NCBI GenBank assembly: GCA_003557965.1
Contig: PWND01000311.1
Span: 1 to 9,856 of the forward strand
Source of the DNA: Bacteroidales bacterium
GTDB taxonomy: Bacteria; Bacteroidota; Bacteroidia; Bacteroidales; UBA7960
Length of the DNA stretch: 9,856 nucleotides
Direction of reading: 5' to 3'
Shown: in pieces, positions 1 through 7,355 of the stretch
Layout of the letters: every line of letters starts with the position of its first letter
How positions within the stretch are numbered: the first letter of the stretch is position 1
Made by a program: the position numbers and the translations under genes
The notes under the pieces: model-generated
Databases searched by the model: none
Told to the model about the DNA's origin: nothing
Seen by the model: only the letters and a program-made list of their open reading frames with translations

Positions 1-114
1 AATTATAACATCTTCGAGCAACTGCAGCGATGTTTCATGGTTTGTTCCACCTACCGATACAATTGCGTTAACACCATCAATTGAAATAACTTTACCCGGA
101 ATACTTAAACACAT
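1..114 (-). CDS. hypC: [NiFe] hydrogenase maturation chaperone HypC (N-terminal part, cut by window edge)
   Basis: The 38 visible codons begin MCLSIPGKVISIDGVNAIVS, the diagnostic start of the HypC/HybG/HupF family. It includes the invariant Cys2, which in known members becomes the free N-terminal residue and contacts both HypD and the hydrogenase large-subunit precursor. HypC carries the Fe(CN)2CO unit with HypD and hands it to the large subunit in the cytoplasm. The family is only about 70-95 residues long, so roughly half is visible and the rest lies beyond position 1. The ATG occupies 112-114 and is preceded by an A-rich stretch rather than a Shine-Dalgarno motif. The gene follows hypF on the same strand after 43 bp, so the two are probably co-transcribed. 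Identification is firm; nothing can be said about the C-terminus. Confidence 0.93.
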   Translation of the reverse strand, partial: MCLSIPGKVISIDGVNAIVSVGGTNHETSLQLLEDVII

Positions 115-157
115 AATATGTCAATTTTTTTTAAACATGCAAAAATACAAAACATAA

Positions 158-2419
158 TTACAACCTCGTAGCTGCACCTATAAGCAATTGCCCTAATGCA
201 ATGCCTGCATCATTTGTGGGAATTTTTTCATGCGAATATACTTTATAAGATTTGCCTGAAAGCTTATCTTCTAAATTCTTTAATATGTACCTGTTTTGAA
301 AGCTACCACCAGACAATACAACTTTTTTGATATTGAAATCATCACTTATCTTATCAATTGTTTGGATAATTGCTTCAATTACTGCATTATGAAAACGTGC
401 CGATATTATAGAAATATCTACATTATCAGCTAAATCTTTAACAATTTCATTAATTAAAGGTTTAAAAGAGATGGCCTTTCCGCTTTCAAAGGGATAATAT
501 TCAGCAACATTACTTTTTATAGCAGATTCGAGCCTCATTGGAGCTTCAGCATGAAAGCTGCTATTTATACACAGGCCTGTTAACGCGCTAACAGCATCAA
601 ACAATCTGCCGGCACCTGACGACAATGGTGAATTAATATTTTCATCTATTGCCTTACAAAGCATCCTGATTTTTTCACCGGGGATATGCTTTAAAAAAGT
701 CAGGTTGTAATCTAAAAAGCTCATGCCAAAAGTTTTGTATAAATACGAAACCGCCATTCTCCAAGGTTCATGAGTTACCATGTCACCACCGGGTAGCGGC
801 ATATACTCAAAATGAGAAACTCTTTTATAGTCTTTTAGATTACAAATTAAAAATTCACTGCCCCAAATATTTCCATCACTGCCCAGCCCGGTTCCATCCA
901 TCGCAACCCCAATGACTGATTCATCAAGGCCATGTTCAGCCATGCATGATGCAATGTGGGCGTGATGGTGTTGTACACGAATAACCGGAATATTATACTC
1001 TTCAGCGTACCTTGTTGACAAATAATCAGGGTGCAAATCAGTAACCATAAGGTTTGGGCTGAAACGAAACAGGCTTTTGTATTTACTTATTGTTTCTTTA
1101 TAAAACTCATAAGTTTCCAAGTTTTTTAAATCACCAATATGTTGACTAAGAATAGCCTGTTTTGCTTTCCCAATGCAAAAACAATTTACTAATTCAGCAC
1201 CGTTGGCAAGCACTCCTTCAGCATCAACTATTAAACTGATTGGTGCAGGAGCATAGCCACGAGATCTTCTTATTAGGCGCTCTTTATCATTTACAATGTT
1301 AACAACCGAGTCATCTGCCCTGTTATAAATATCTCTGTTGTAGGTAAGAACCGCATCACAAAACTGCCCCAGTATTTCAACTGCCTTTGCATTATCCGTT
1401 ATTATTGGCTCATCAGAGATGTTTCCACTTGTTAAAACAATTACTTTTAAGTCAGAGTTTTCAAAAATCAAATAATGAAAAGGCATATAAGGCAACATTA
1501 CTCCAACCGTATCAAAACCAACATTTACAGAACTTGCAAGCTTTGCTTTATCATTAAGCAAAACGATTGGCCTTTTCAGGGACTTTAGTGTCTCCTCCTC
1601 TGCTTTGTTTATATATGCTATTTGCTTTGCCTGAATTATATCCGAACACATAACAGCAAATGGTTTCCCCTCCCTGCTTTTAATATTTCTTAGCCTTGCT
1701 ACAGAATCTTCACAAAATGCATTACACGCGATAAAGAATCCACCCAGTCCTTTAATTGCTACTATTCCCTTATTCTCAAGAAGTTCAACCGTTTTTTCCA
1801 AAATAAGCCTTTGATCAGATATTTCTTTACCTTCCAGGTACAGCTTATACTCAGGCCCGCAAACGGCGCAGGCAACCGGTTGCGCATGAAAACGGCGATC
1901 CATAACATCTGTATATTCACTATTGCATTTTTTGCACATAGCAAACTTTTTCATGGTTGTTTTTTCTCTGTCGTAAGGAAGGCTTTTAATAATAGTAAAT
2001 CTTGGCCCGCAATTAGTACAGTTAATGAACGGATAGTCCAGCCTGTTGTTTTGTGATTTCATATCTTTGAGGCATTCCTCACAAACAGCTATATCAGGGC
2101 TTATATCAGTAACGGAGTCAGAAACCGATTTACTTATAACAATTTTGAAGTCATTGAACTCCATTTTTTCAGTTTCCTGCACATTAACAGATGCAATGTT
2201 TGAAGCCGGTGGAGCATGTTTATAAACTTCATTTATAAATTCCTTCACCTGTTTTTCGGTGCTGTTAAGCAAAACAATCACCCCGTCATTCCTGTTTTCA
2301 ACACTTCCTTTAAGCTTGTTTTTAATAGCAATCCTGTAGATAAATGGTCTGAAACCAACTCCCTGGACTAATCCCTGAATTTCAATACGGTAAGTTATAT
2401 TTGATAAGTTTTCAGGCAT
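158..2419 (-). CDS. hypF: Carbamoyltransferase HypF, hydrogenase cyanide-ligand synthesis
   Basis: HypF uses carbamoyl phosphate and ATP to make carbamoyl-adenylate and transfers the carbamoyl group to the C-terminal Cys of HypE, the source of the CN ligands of [NiFe] hydrogenase. All family domains are present in order at full length (753 aa; about 750 is usual). An acylphosphatase domain spans about 9-95, with VQGVGFRPF at 18-26 and Asn at 44. Two zinc-finger motifs use C113/C116/C134/C137 and C162/C165/C184/C187. A YrdC-like domain spans about 205-390, with KGLGG at 223-227, KPFAVM at 252-257 and TSGN at 330-333. The Kae1-like domain has HHHAHIAS at 484-491, DGTGLGSDG at 508-516 and SGGSFQNR at 703-710. 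One oddity is that the usual GGFHLACDA of the YrdC-like domain reads GGFFIACNA (F229, N233). hypC follows 43 bp downstream. The start is the ATG at 2417-2419, just before the acylphosphatase strand. Confidence 0.97.
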   Translation of the reverse strand: MPENLSNITYRIEIQGLVQGVGFRPFIYRIAIKNKLKGSVENRNDGVIVLLNSTEKQVKEFINEVYKHAPPASNIASVNVQETEKMEFNDFKIVISKSVSDSVTDISPDIAVCEECLKDMKSQNNRLDYPFINCTNCGPRFTIIKSLPYDREKTTMKKFAMCKKCNSEYTDVMDRRFHAQPVACAVCGPEYKLYLEGKEISDQRLILEKTVELLENKGIVAIKGLGGFFIACNAFCEDSVARLRNIKSREGKPFAVMCSDIIQAKQIAYINKAEEETLKSLKRPIVLLNDKAKLASSVNVGFDTVGVMLPYMPFHYLIFENSDLKVIVLTSGNISDEPIITDNAKAVEILGQFCDAVLTYNRDIYNRADDSVVNIVNDKERLIRRSRGYAPAPISLIVDAEGVLANGAELVNCFCIGKAKQAILSQHIGDLKNLETYEFYKETISKYKSLFRFSPNLMVTDLHPDYLSTRYAEEYNIPVIRVQHHHAHIASCMAEHGLDESVIGVAMDGTGLGSDGNIWGSEFLICNLKDYKRVSHFEYMPLPGGDMVTHEPWRMAVSYLYKTFGMSFLDYNLTFLKHIPGEKIRMLCKAIDENINSPLSSGAGRLFDAVSALTGLCINSSFHAEAPMRLESAIKSNVAEYYPFESGKAISFKPLINEIVKDLADNVDISIISARFHNAVIEAIIQTIDKISDDFNIKKVVLSGGSFQNRYILKNLEDKLSGKSYKVYSHEKIPTNDAGIALGQLLIGAATRL

Positions 2420-2455
2420 TTATAATTGTATATATAACACTTTGAATTAAATTTG

Positions 2456-2463
2456 CAAAGATA
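2456..2463 (-). promoter_or_regulatory. Probable Bacteroidota-type -7 element for hypF-hypC
   Basis: On the minus strand this reads TATCTTTG, an exact match to the TAnnTTTG -7 consensus of the Bacteroidota primary sigma factor. It lies 36 bp upstream of the hypF ATG, which would give a leader of about 30 nt. No clear TTTG-type -33 element sits at the expected spacing, and the region is AT-rich enough for chance matches, so this is a moderate call. Confidence 0.45.
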
Positions 2464-2551
2464 CTTAAAAGGAGAGAATATTTCTTTATACAGGTGAACC
2501 TCTTGACTGAGTATAGGTTTTTTTACTAATTATTTTTATTATCATAAATTG

Positions 2552-2559
2552 TATTTTTG
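2552..2559 (+). promoter_or_regulatory. Probable Bacteroidota-type -7 element for the pentapeptide/outer-membrane gene pair
   Basis: The sequence TATTTTTG matches TAnnTTTG exactly and lies 43 bp upstream of the ATG at 2603. It points away from the hypF element, as a divergent intergenic region would require. A clear -33 element is not visible at 19-21 bp upstream. Confidence 0.42.
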
Positions 2560-2602
2560 CTCACACAATTAATATCAACAATAAAACCTTAAATAAAATA
2601 TT

Positions 2603-3178
2603 ATGACACACAAAGATAATCGCATACTTACTGACCGTGATTTGTGGATGCTAATTGCGCAGAGTTCTGTGGGAGATACTTATCGTCCTTTGAATTTTCG
2701 CGGAGCTAATCTTGCAGGAGCAAACCTGGCGGGAGCGGATTTGTCAGGTGCCAACTTTGCCAATGCAGACTTAAGCAATGCTAATTTAAGCGGAACCAAT
2801 TTGACGGGAGCTTTTCTTGCTAATGCAATTTTAAAGGGAGCTAAAATATCCAATGCTAATTTTACAGGAGCTATGCTTCAGTATTCTCAACTACAAGGTG
2901 CCACAGCAAAAATGACAGATTTTTCAGAGGCAAATTTGTCCGAAGCAAATTTATCTGATGCATCTTTCCATGATGCTGACTTTACCAGGGCTGACATGTC
3001 GCTGTCAATAGCTCTTTCGGCAAATTTCCGAAAAGCTAATTTTTTTAAGGCAAATCTCTCTGGCGCAGATGCTACCGGTTCTGATTTTAATGAATCAAAT
3101 TTAGAAAAAACATATATGAACGATACTGTTCTTAAAAGTGTAAAAAACCTTGAGTATGCCCGCGGTTATAAAGGATAA
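2603..3178 (+). CDS. Pentapeptide-repeat protein, 30 consecutive quintets
   Basis: This 191-residue protein has no signal peptide or membrane segment and is probably cytoplasmic. After a short N-terminal region (1-30, with a possible helix around 10-20) it consists of quintets of the form A(D/N)LXX. The central hydrophobic residue falls at every fifth position from 32 to 177 without a break: F32, L37, L42, L47, F52 and so on to M172 and L177. Most centres are Leu or Phe; A102, A137 and A157 are small exceptions. By family knowledge this folds as a right-handed quadrilateral beta-helix of about 7.5 coils. Some relatives (Qnr, MfpA) mimic DNA and bind gyrase, but most have no known role, and nothing here assigns one. 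The ending runs 23 bp into the next gene, suggesting translational coupling with an exported outer-membrane protein. The ATG has an A/T-rich upstream stretch. Confidence 0.9.
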   Translation: MTHKDNRILTDRDLWMLIAQSSVGDTYRPLNFRGANLAGANLAGADLSGANFANADLSNANLSGTNLTGAFLANAILKGAKISNANFTGAMLQYSQLQGATAKMTDFSEANLSEANLSDASFHDADFTRADMSLSIALSANFRKANFFKANLSGADATGSDFNESNLEKTYMNDTVLKSVKNLEYARGYKG

Positions 3179-4943
3179 AGCCATTTTATTCAAAATATAC
3201 CCGATTATTTTATTATTATTGTTTGTAATAATAACTGATATATCCGGGCAAAGCTCATATTATAATGCAAGCTCTGATGTAACTAATTTTATAAACAGGT
3301 TAGAAATAAAAACCGGGAAAGCCATACCGGAAATACACACTTTTTATAAGCCATTCAACAGGCGGGCAGTTACACAGTTTCTTGAAAATCTTGACTCAAC
3401 AGCCGTTAATTTAAGCAATACTGACAAAAAAAATATTCAAAACATACTATTTGATAATAGTGAATATTCAACAACACAACCTGACTCAAGCCAAATAGCT
3501 TTTTTGAAGTATTTTTACGTTGTACCCCAGGATTTTTACAGGAAAGACAAAGATGATTACTTTATATCTGTTAACCCGGTTATACACCTGGAAGCAGGCC
3601 TTGAAAGCGGAAACAATGATGCTTTATACATTAATACAAGGGGCATTAAAGTTAGAGGGTTAATAAATGACAAAGTGGGTTTTTATTCTTATATATCTGA
3701 CAACCAGGCAAGGTTTCCTGCCTATGTTAATAACAAAATAGATTTTCAGGAAAGAGGGATCCCCGGCGAGGGATGGAACCAGGAATTTGGAGATGGTGGT
3801 TACGACTTTTTTACAGCAAGGGGATATATTGATTTTCAAGCTACTAAAAACATAGGTATTCAATTTGGACAGGATAAAAATTTCTTAGGGCATGGTATCA
3901 GGTCTTTATTATTGTCCGATTACTCTAATGATTATCTATTTCTAAAAATAAATACTCAATTAGGAAGATTTAAGTATCAAAATATTTTTGCCGAGTTGAT
4001 AGATTATCCCATGAGGAGTTATGGAGGGCGGTTGTTCGACAAAAAATATTCTACTACGCATACATTATCCATGAATCTGACTGAAAGGTTTCATATAGCA
4101 TTATTTGAAAATGTAATATACGGCCGCAGCGATGAGTTTGGGAAAAGAGGCCTTGAAATGCATTATTTTAATCCTGTAATTTTTTACAGGGCAATTGAGC
4201 ACCATCTTGGAGATGCCGACAAAGTTTCTATTGGGCTAAACTGGAGATGGCTTGTTTTAAACAGGGCATCATTATACGGACAAATATATATTGATGACTT
4301 TCATCTTGGAGATATAAGAAATGATGTGGATTCATTACTTGTAAGATATGGTATGCGTAGCGAAAGGAAATACTCTGATTATGCATCATTCCGAAATAAA
4401 TTTGCAATTCAGGCGGGCTTTAAGTTTATAGATTTATTTACAGTAAAGAACCTGGATTTTCAGGCAGAAGTAAACCTGATAAGGCCTTATGTTTATTCCC
4501 ACTACGACACCTATGGCAGTGGGCTAAGGCCGTCTGCAAGCTACTCCCACTACAGCCAGCCATTAGCTCATCCTATGGGTGCTAATTTAAGAGAGTTTAT
4601 TGGAGTTTTAAATTACCAGCCACACCATAAGTGGAATATATCAGCTACATTAATGCATGTAAAACAAGGGGTTGATACTGCCGGAGTAAACATGGGCTAT
4701 GATATAATGCAAGACTACTCTGACAGGCCGGGAGATTACAATATGCTGTTTTTACAAGGCAAAAGAATGAATGTTTTGCTTTCTGATATAATTGTTAGTT
4801 GGCAATTCCGACACAACTACTGGCTTGATGCAAGGTTTATCTTGCGAAACGAAAACTACCCTGATAATAACACCGGATTAAATTCATACATGTTTAACAT
4901 GGGCTTAAGAATGAACATTTCACCAAGAAATCACTATTTTTAA
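3156..4943 (+). CDS. Exported outer-membrane beta-barrel protein, RemB/Wzi-like
   Basis: The ATG at 3156 gives 595 residues and is preferred over the in-frame TTG at 3150. A signal peptide is visible: basic residues at 6-13 (K6, K8, K13), a hydrophobic core at about 14-27 (IYPIILLLLFVIIT), and a likely cleavage at SG-Q (31/32). The mature part is rich in aromatic residues and alternating beta-strand patterns, and ends RNHYF. A terminal Phe is the usual signal for barrel insertion by the BAM machinery. Stretches such as LREFIGVLNYQPHHKW near the C-terminus, and the general architecture, recall the capsule-assembly Wzi family and the Bacteroidota protein RemB, which is linked to gliding motility in Flavobacterium. 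That assignment rests on remembered resemblance. Capsule or exopolysaccharide anchoring is possible but unproven, as no polysaccharide genes are nearby. It overlaps the preceding gene by 23 bp in another frame. Confidence 0.72.
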   Translation: MPAVIKDKAILFKIYPIILLLLFVIITDISGQSSYYNASSDVTNFINRLEIKTGKAIPEIHTFYKPFNRRAVTQFLENLDSTAVNLSNTDKKNIQNILFDNSEYSTTQPDSSQIAFLKYFYVVPQDFYRKDKDDYFISVNPVIHLEAGLESGNNDALYINTRGIKVRGLINDKVGFYSYISDNQARFPAYVNNKIDFQERGIPGEGWNQEFGDGGYDFFTARGYIDFQATKNIGIQFGQDKNFLGHGIRSLLLSDYSNDYLFLKINTQLGRFKYQNIFAELIDYPMRSYGGRLFDKKYSTTHTLSMNLTERFHIALFENVIYGRSDEFGKRGLEMHYFNPVIFYRAIEHHLGDADKVSIGLNWRWLVLNRASLYGQIYIDDFHLGDIRNDVDSLLVRYGMRSERKYSDYASFRNKFAIQAGFKFIDLFTVKNLDFQAEVNLIRPYVYSHYDTYGSGLRPSASYSHYSQPLAHPMGANLREFIGVLNYQPHHKWNISATLMHVKQGVDTAGVNMGYDIMQDYSDRPGDYNMLFLQGKRMNVLLSDIIVSWQFRHNYWLDARFILRNENYPDNNTGLNSYMFNMGLRMNISPRNHYF

Positions 4944-5005
4944 AATAAAGATACTTGCCGGGAATAATAAAAGTATGGCTAACTTTCTTTTAAAATTATA
5001 ACAAC

Positions 5006-6088
5006 ATGATTATAAGCAAAGAAAAATACCCACATCCTGTTTACATAAATTTTCTGAATAGCAGCTTACTTGAAAACTATATAAAAGAACACTTTAATCA
5101 AACCGGCGATATATTTATTATTTGCGACTCCAACACATCAAAGTATTGTTATTCACTTGTAAAAAGCAAACTAAAAAATGATTTTAATATAAAAAAAATA
5201 GAGTTTTCGCAGGGTGAAATCAACAAAAACCTTCAAACATGCGAAATGATATGGGATTCTTTATTAGAAAACCATGCAAAAAAAGACAGCCTGGTGATTA
5301 ATTTGGGTGGTGGAGTTGTTACTGACATTGGCGGCTTTTGTGCTTCTCTGTACATGAGAGGATTGCCTTTTATTAACATACCCACATCTTTAATGGCAAT
5401 GGCAGATGCTTCAATTGGCGGAAAAACGGGCGTAGGTTTAAAAAAAATAAAAAACTGCATAGGTAATATTGTTTTCCCGGCGGCTGTTTTTGTAGATGCA
5501 AAATTTTTAGATACACTTGCTAAAAGGGAAAGAGCATCTGGTTATTACGAAATGATAAAGCATGGCTTAATTGCTGATGAGAAATTTTTTCATGACCTAA
5601 CTAACAATTGTTATGATAATAATATTATTGAGGCCATTCAGAAGTCAATTGATATTAAAATGGATATAATATCAAAAGACCCTTATGAGCTGGGTTTAAG
5701 AAAAAGTTTAAATTTTGGGCATACTATCGGCCATGCTATTGAATCGGCTTTTTTAAAGTACTCTGAAAAATCTTTACTACATGGTGAAGCAATATTAGTA
5801 GGAATGATAGCAGAGTGCTTTTTGTCTGTTAAAAAAAACTTATTATCAGCCACGGAAATGGAAAAAATTGTTTCTCAACTTGCACTAAATTTTCCCAGGG
5901 TAAAGCTTGAAGCAAATATAATTGATGATATTTTAGCCTATTTATTGTATGATAAAAAGCATAGCAGCAAACAATTAAACTTCACATTAATAACCAGTGT
6001 AGGCAATACTGTAATTAATCAAAACATTGAAACCAACTATATCAAAAGCTCCCTTTCTTATTTATCCGGTTTTTTAAGCAATAACTAA
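5006..6088 (+). CDS. aroB: 3-dehydroquinate synthase
   Basis: AroB converts DAHP to 3-dehydroquinate, the second step of the shikimate pathway, using NAD+ and a divalent metal. The 360-residue length is normal. The nucleotide-binding stretch GGGVVTDIGGF is at 101-111 and IPTSLMAMADASIGGKTGVG at 125-144. By alignment with the Aspergillus nidulans enzyme, the metal ligands correspond to E182, H239 (in LNFGHTIGH) and H259 (in LLHGEA). Substrate contacts correspond to D134, K140, K149, N150, R232 and N236, so the active site appears complete. TDIGGF replaces the GDLAGF-like sequence of proteobacterial enzymes, a variant I associate with Bacteroidota. aroA follows after 5 bp in the same direction, so the two almost certainly share a transcript. 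No clear TAnnTTTG element lies in the 62-bp gap upstream, so transcription could come from the genes before it. Confidence 0.95.
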   Translation: MIISKEKYPHPVYINFLNSSLLENYIKEHFNQTGDIFIICDSNTSKYCYSLVKSKLKNDFNIKKIEFSQGEINKNLQTCEMIWDSLLENHAKKDSLVINLGGGVVTDIGGFCASLYMRGLPFINIPTSLMAMADASIGGKTGVGLKKIKNCIGNIVFPAAVFVDAKFLDTLAKRERASGYYEMIKHGLIADEKFFHDLTNNCYDNNIIEAIQKSIDIKMDIISKDPYELGLRKSLNFGHTIGHAIESAFLKYSEKSLLHGEAILVGMIAECFLSVKKNLLSATEMEKIVSQLALNFPRVKLEANIIDDILAYLLYDKKHSSKQLNFTLITSVGNTVINQNIETNYIKSSLSYLSGFLSNN

Positions 6089-6093
6089 AAACT

Positions 6094-7347
6094 ATGAACA
6101 AAATAATAGTAAAATCAAGAGAAAGAAAGCTTTTTGGTGATGTTAACCTGCCTGCTTCAAAAAGTATAAGCAACAGGCTGCTTATTATCAAATCATTATC
6201 CGGCCAAAATACTGAAATTAGGAACTTAAGTAATTCGGATGATACTGTTGTTTTGCAGGAAGCATTAAAAAAAATTAATAAAGAATTAATTATCAATATT
6301 GGTGAATCAGGTACTGCTATGCGCTTTTTATCAGCATACCTGGCACAAATTCCCGGAGAACATATACTAACAGGCAGCTCAAGAATGAAAGAAAGGCCTA
6401 TAAAGCCTTTGGCAGAAGCATTAAAAACACTTGGAGCAAAAGTAAGTTATGTTGAAAAGGAAGGATTTCCACCACTAAAAATTAATGGCACGAAAATGCA
6501 AGGAGGAACTGTTGAAGTCGAAGCAGATATAAGCAGTCAGTTTATTTCCGCACTTATGCTAATTTCACCCGGAATGTCAAGAGGGTTAAAAATAATACTA
6601 AAAGGGAATATTGTTTCTTATGCCTATATAAATATGACAATGAAATTAATGAGGTCATTTAATATAGATATCAGCATCAATGACAATGTAATCTCAATTT
6701 CTCCCGGAGTATATAAAAACAAAATTTATGAGGTAGAACCCGACTGGACATCTGCATCATACTTTTATGCACTATTAAGCTTGGCCGATAGTGGGAGGAT
6801 ATTTTTCCCGCAGCTAAAGCAAAACAGCATCCAGGGGGATAAGGATGTAATGCTTTTTTTTGAAAAGCTGGGCATTTCATCATGTTTTACAAAAAATGGT
6901 TTAGAAATAACAATAAAGGACGAAAATAATTTAAGTAGTGAATTGCATTTTAATTGTATAAACAATCCCGATTTAGCCCAAACACTGGCTGTTTGCTGTG
7001 CAGGGAAAAATACGAAATCAGTGTTTACAGGGTTGTCAACTTTAAAGAATAAAGAAACAAACCGGGTGCAGGCTCTTCAGCTTGAATTAAGAAAGATTGG
7101 CTGGAACTTCGAAGAAGATTTTCCGGGAGTTTGGAAGCTGGCAAAATCTGACACTGAGAATAACAATACAGAAGCACCATTTTTCCAAACTCATAACGAT
7201 CATCGCATGGCAATGTCTTTATCAGTTTTATCAATGATTTATGAATCCATAATACTGGAAAACCCCAATGTAGTTAGTAAGTCATTTCCGACATACTGGG
7301 AAAACTTAAAAAAGTTTGGTATTACAATTAAAGAATTTGCCGGTTAA
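6094..7347 (+). CDS. aroA: 3-phosphoshikimate 1-carboxyvinyltransferase (EPSP synthase)
   Basis: This enzyme joins shikimate 3-phosphate and phosphoenolpyruvate to form EPSP, the sixth shikimate step. It is 417 residues long, within the family range. Residues corresponding to E. coli active-site positions are present: K23, S24 and R28 in LPASKSISNR (K22, S23, R27); R77 (R100); R101 (R124); S147-S148-Q149 (169-171); D293 (D313); K320-E321 (340-341); D369-H370-R371 (384-386); K396 (K411). The loop usually written NAGTAMRPL reads ESGTAMRFL at 71-79. The Gly equivalent to G96 is kept (G73), while the preceding Asn-Ala and the later Pro are replaced. KETDR reads KETNR (N323). EPDWTSASYF (215-224) and SIQGD (245-249) resemble other Bacteroidota enzymes. 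It lies 5 bp after aroB and converges on the next gene with 8 bp between stops. Confidence 0.95.
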   Translation: MNKIIVKSRERKLFGDVNLPASKSISNRLLIIKSLSGQNTEIRNLSNSDDTVVLQEALKKINKELIINIGESGTAMRFLSAYLAQIPGEHILTGSSRMKERPIKPLAEALKTLGAKVSYVEKEGFPPLKINGTKMQGGTVEVEADISSQFISALMLISPGMSRGLKIILKGNIVSYAYINMTMKLMRSFNIDISINDNVISISPGVYKNKIYEVEPDWTSASYFYALLSLADSGRIFFPQLKQNSIQGDKDVMLFFEKLGISSCFTKNGLEITIKDENNLSSELHFNCINNPDLAQTLAVCCAGKNTKSVFTGLSTLKNKETNRVQALQLELRKIGWNFEEDFPGVWKLAKSDTENNNTEAPFFQTHNDHRMAMSLSVLSMIYESIILENPNVVSKSFPTYWENLKKFGITIKEFAG

Positions 7348-7355
7348 ACAAATCC

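Noticed and set aside
1762..2056. Overlapping open frames on both strands inside hypF
   Set aside because: They lie wholly within a full-length, motif-complete hypF and resemble no known protein. They are frame shadows.
2503..2532. TTGACT followed at 18 bp by TAATTA, resembling an E. coli-type sigma70 promoter
   Set aside because: Other features indicate Bacteroidota, which use a different consensus. The better fit nearby is TATTTTTG at 2552-2559.
3150..3155. TTG start for the outer-membrane protein, two codons upstream
   Set aside because: The ATG at 3156 is in frame, gives a complete signal peptide and is a stronger start codon.
3156..4943. Calling the barrel protein a gliding-motility gene outright
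   Set aside because: Only general RemB/Wzi resemblance is visible and no gliding (gld/spr) or polysaccharide genes are in the window, so the function is left open.
4951..4976. ATACTT...AAGTAT possible hairpin between the barrel gene and aroB
   Set aside because: A 6-bp AT-rich stem with a 14-base loop and no U-tract is within chance expectation for such AT-rich DNA.
5233..5460. Minus-strand open frame inside aroB
   Set aside because: It is antisense to the conserved nucleotide-binding region of AroB and its sequence mirrors those codons. There is no independent evidence for a gene.
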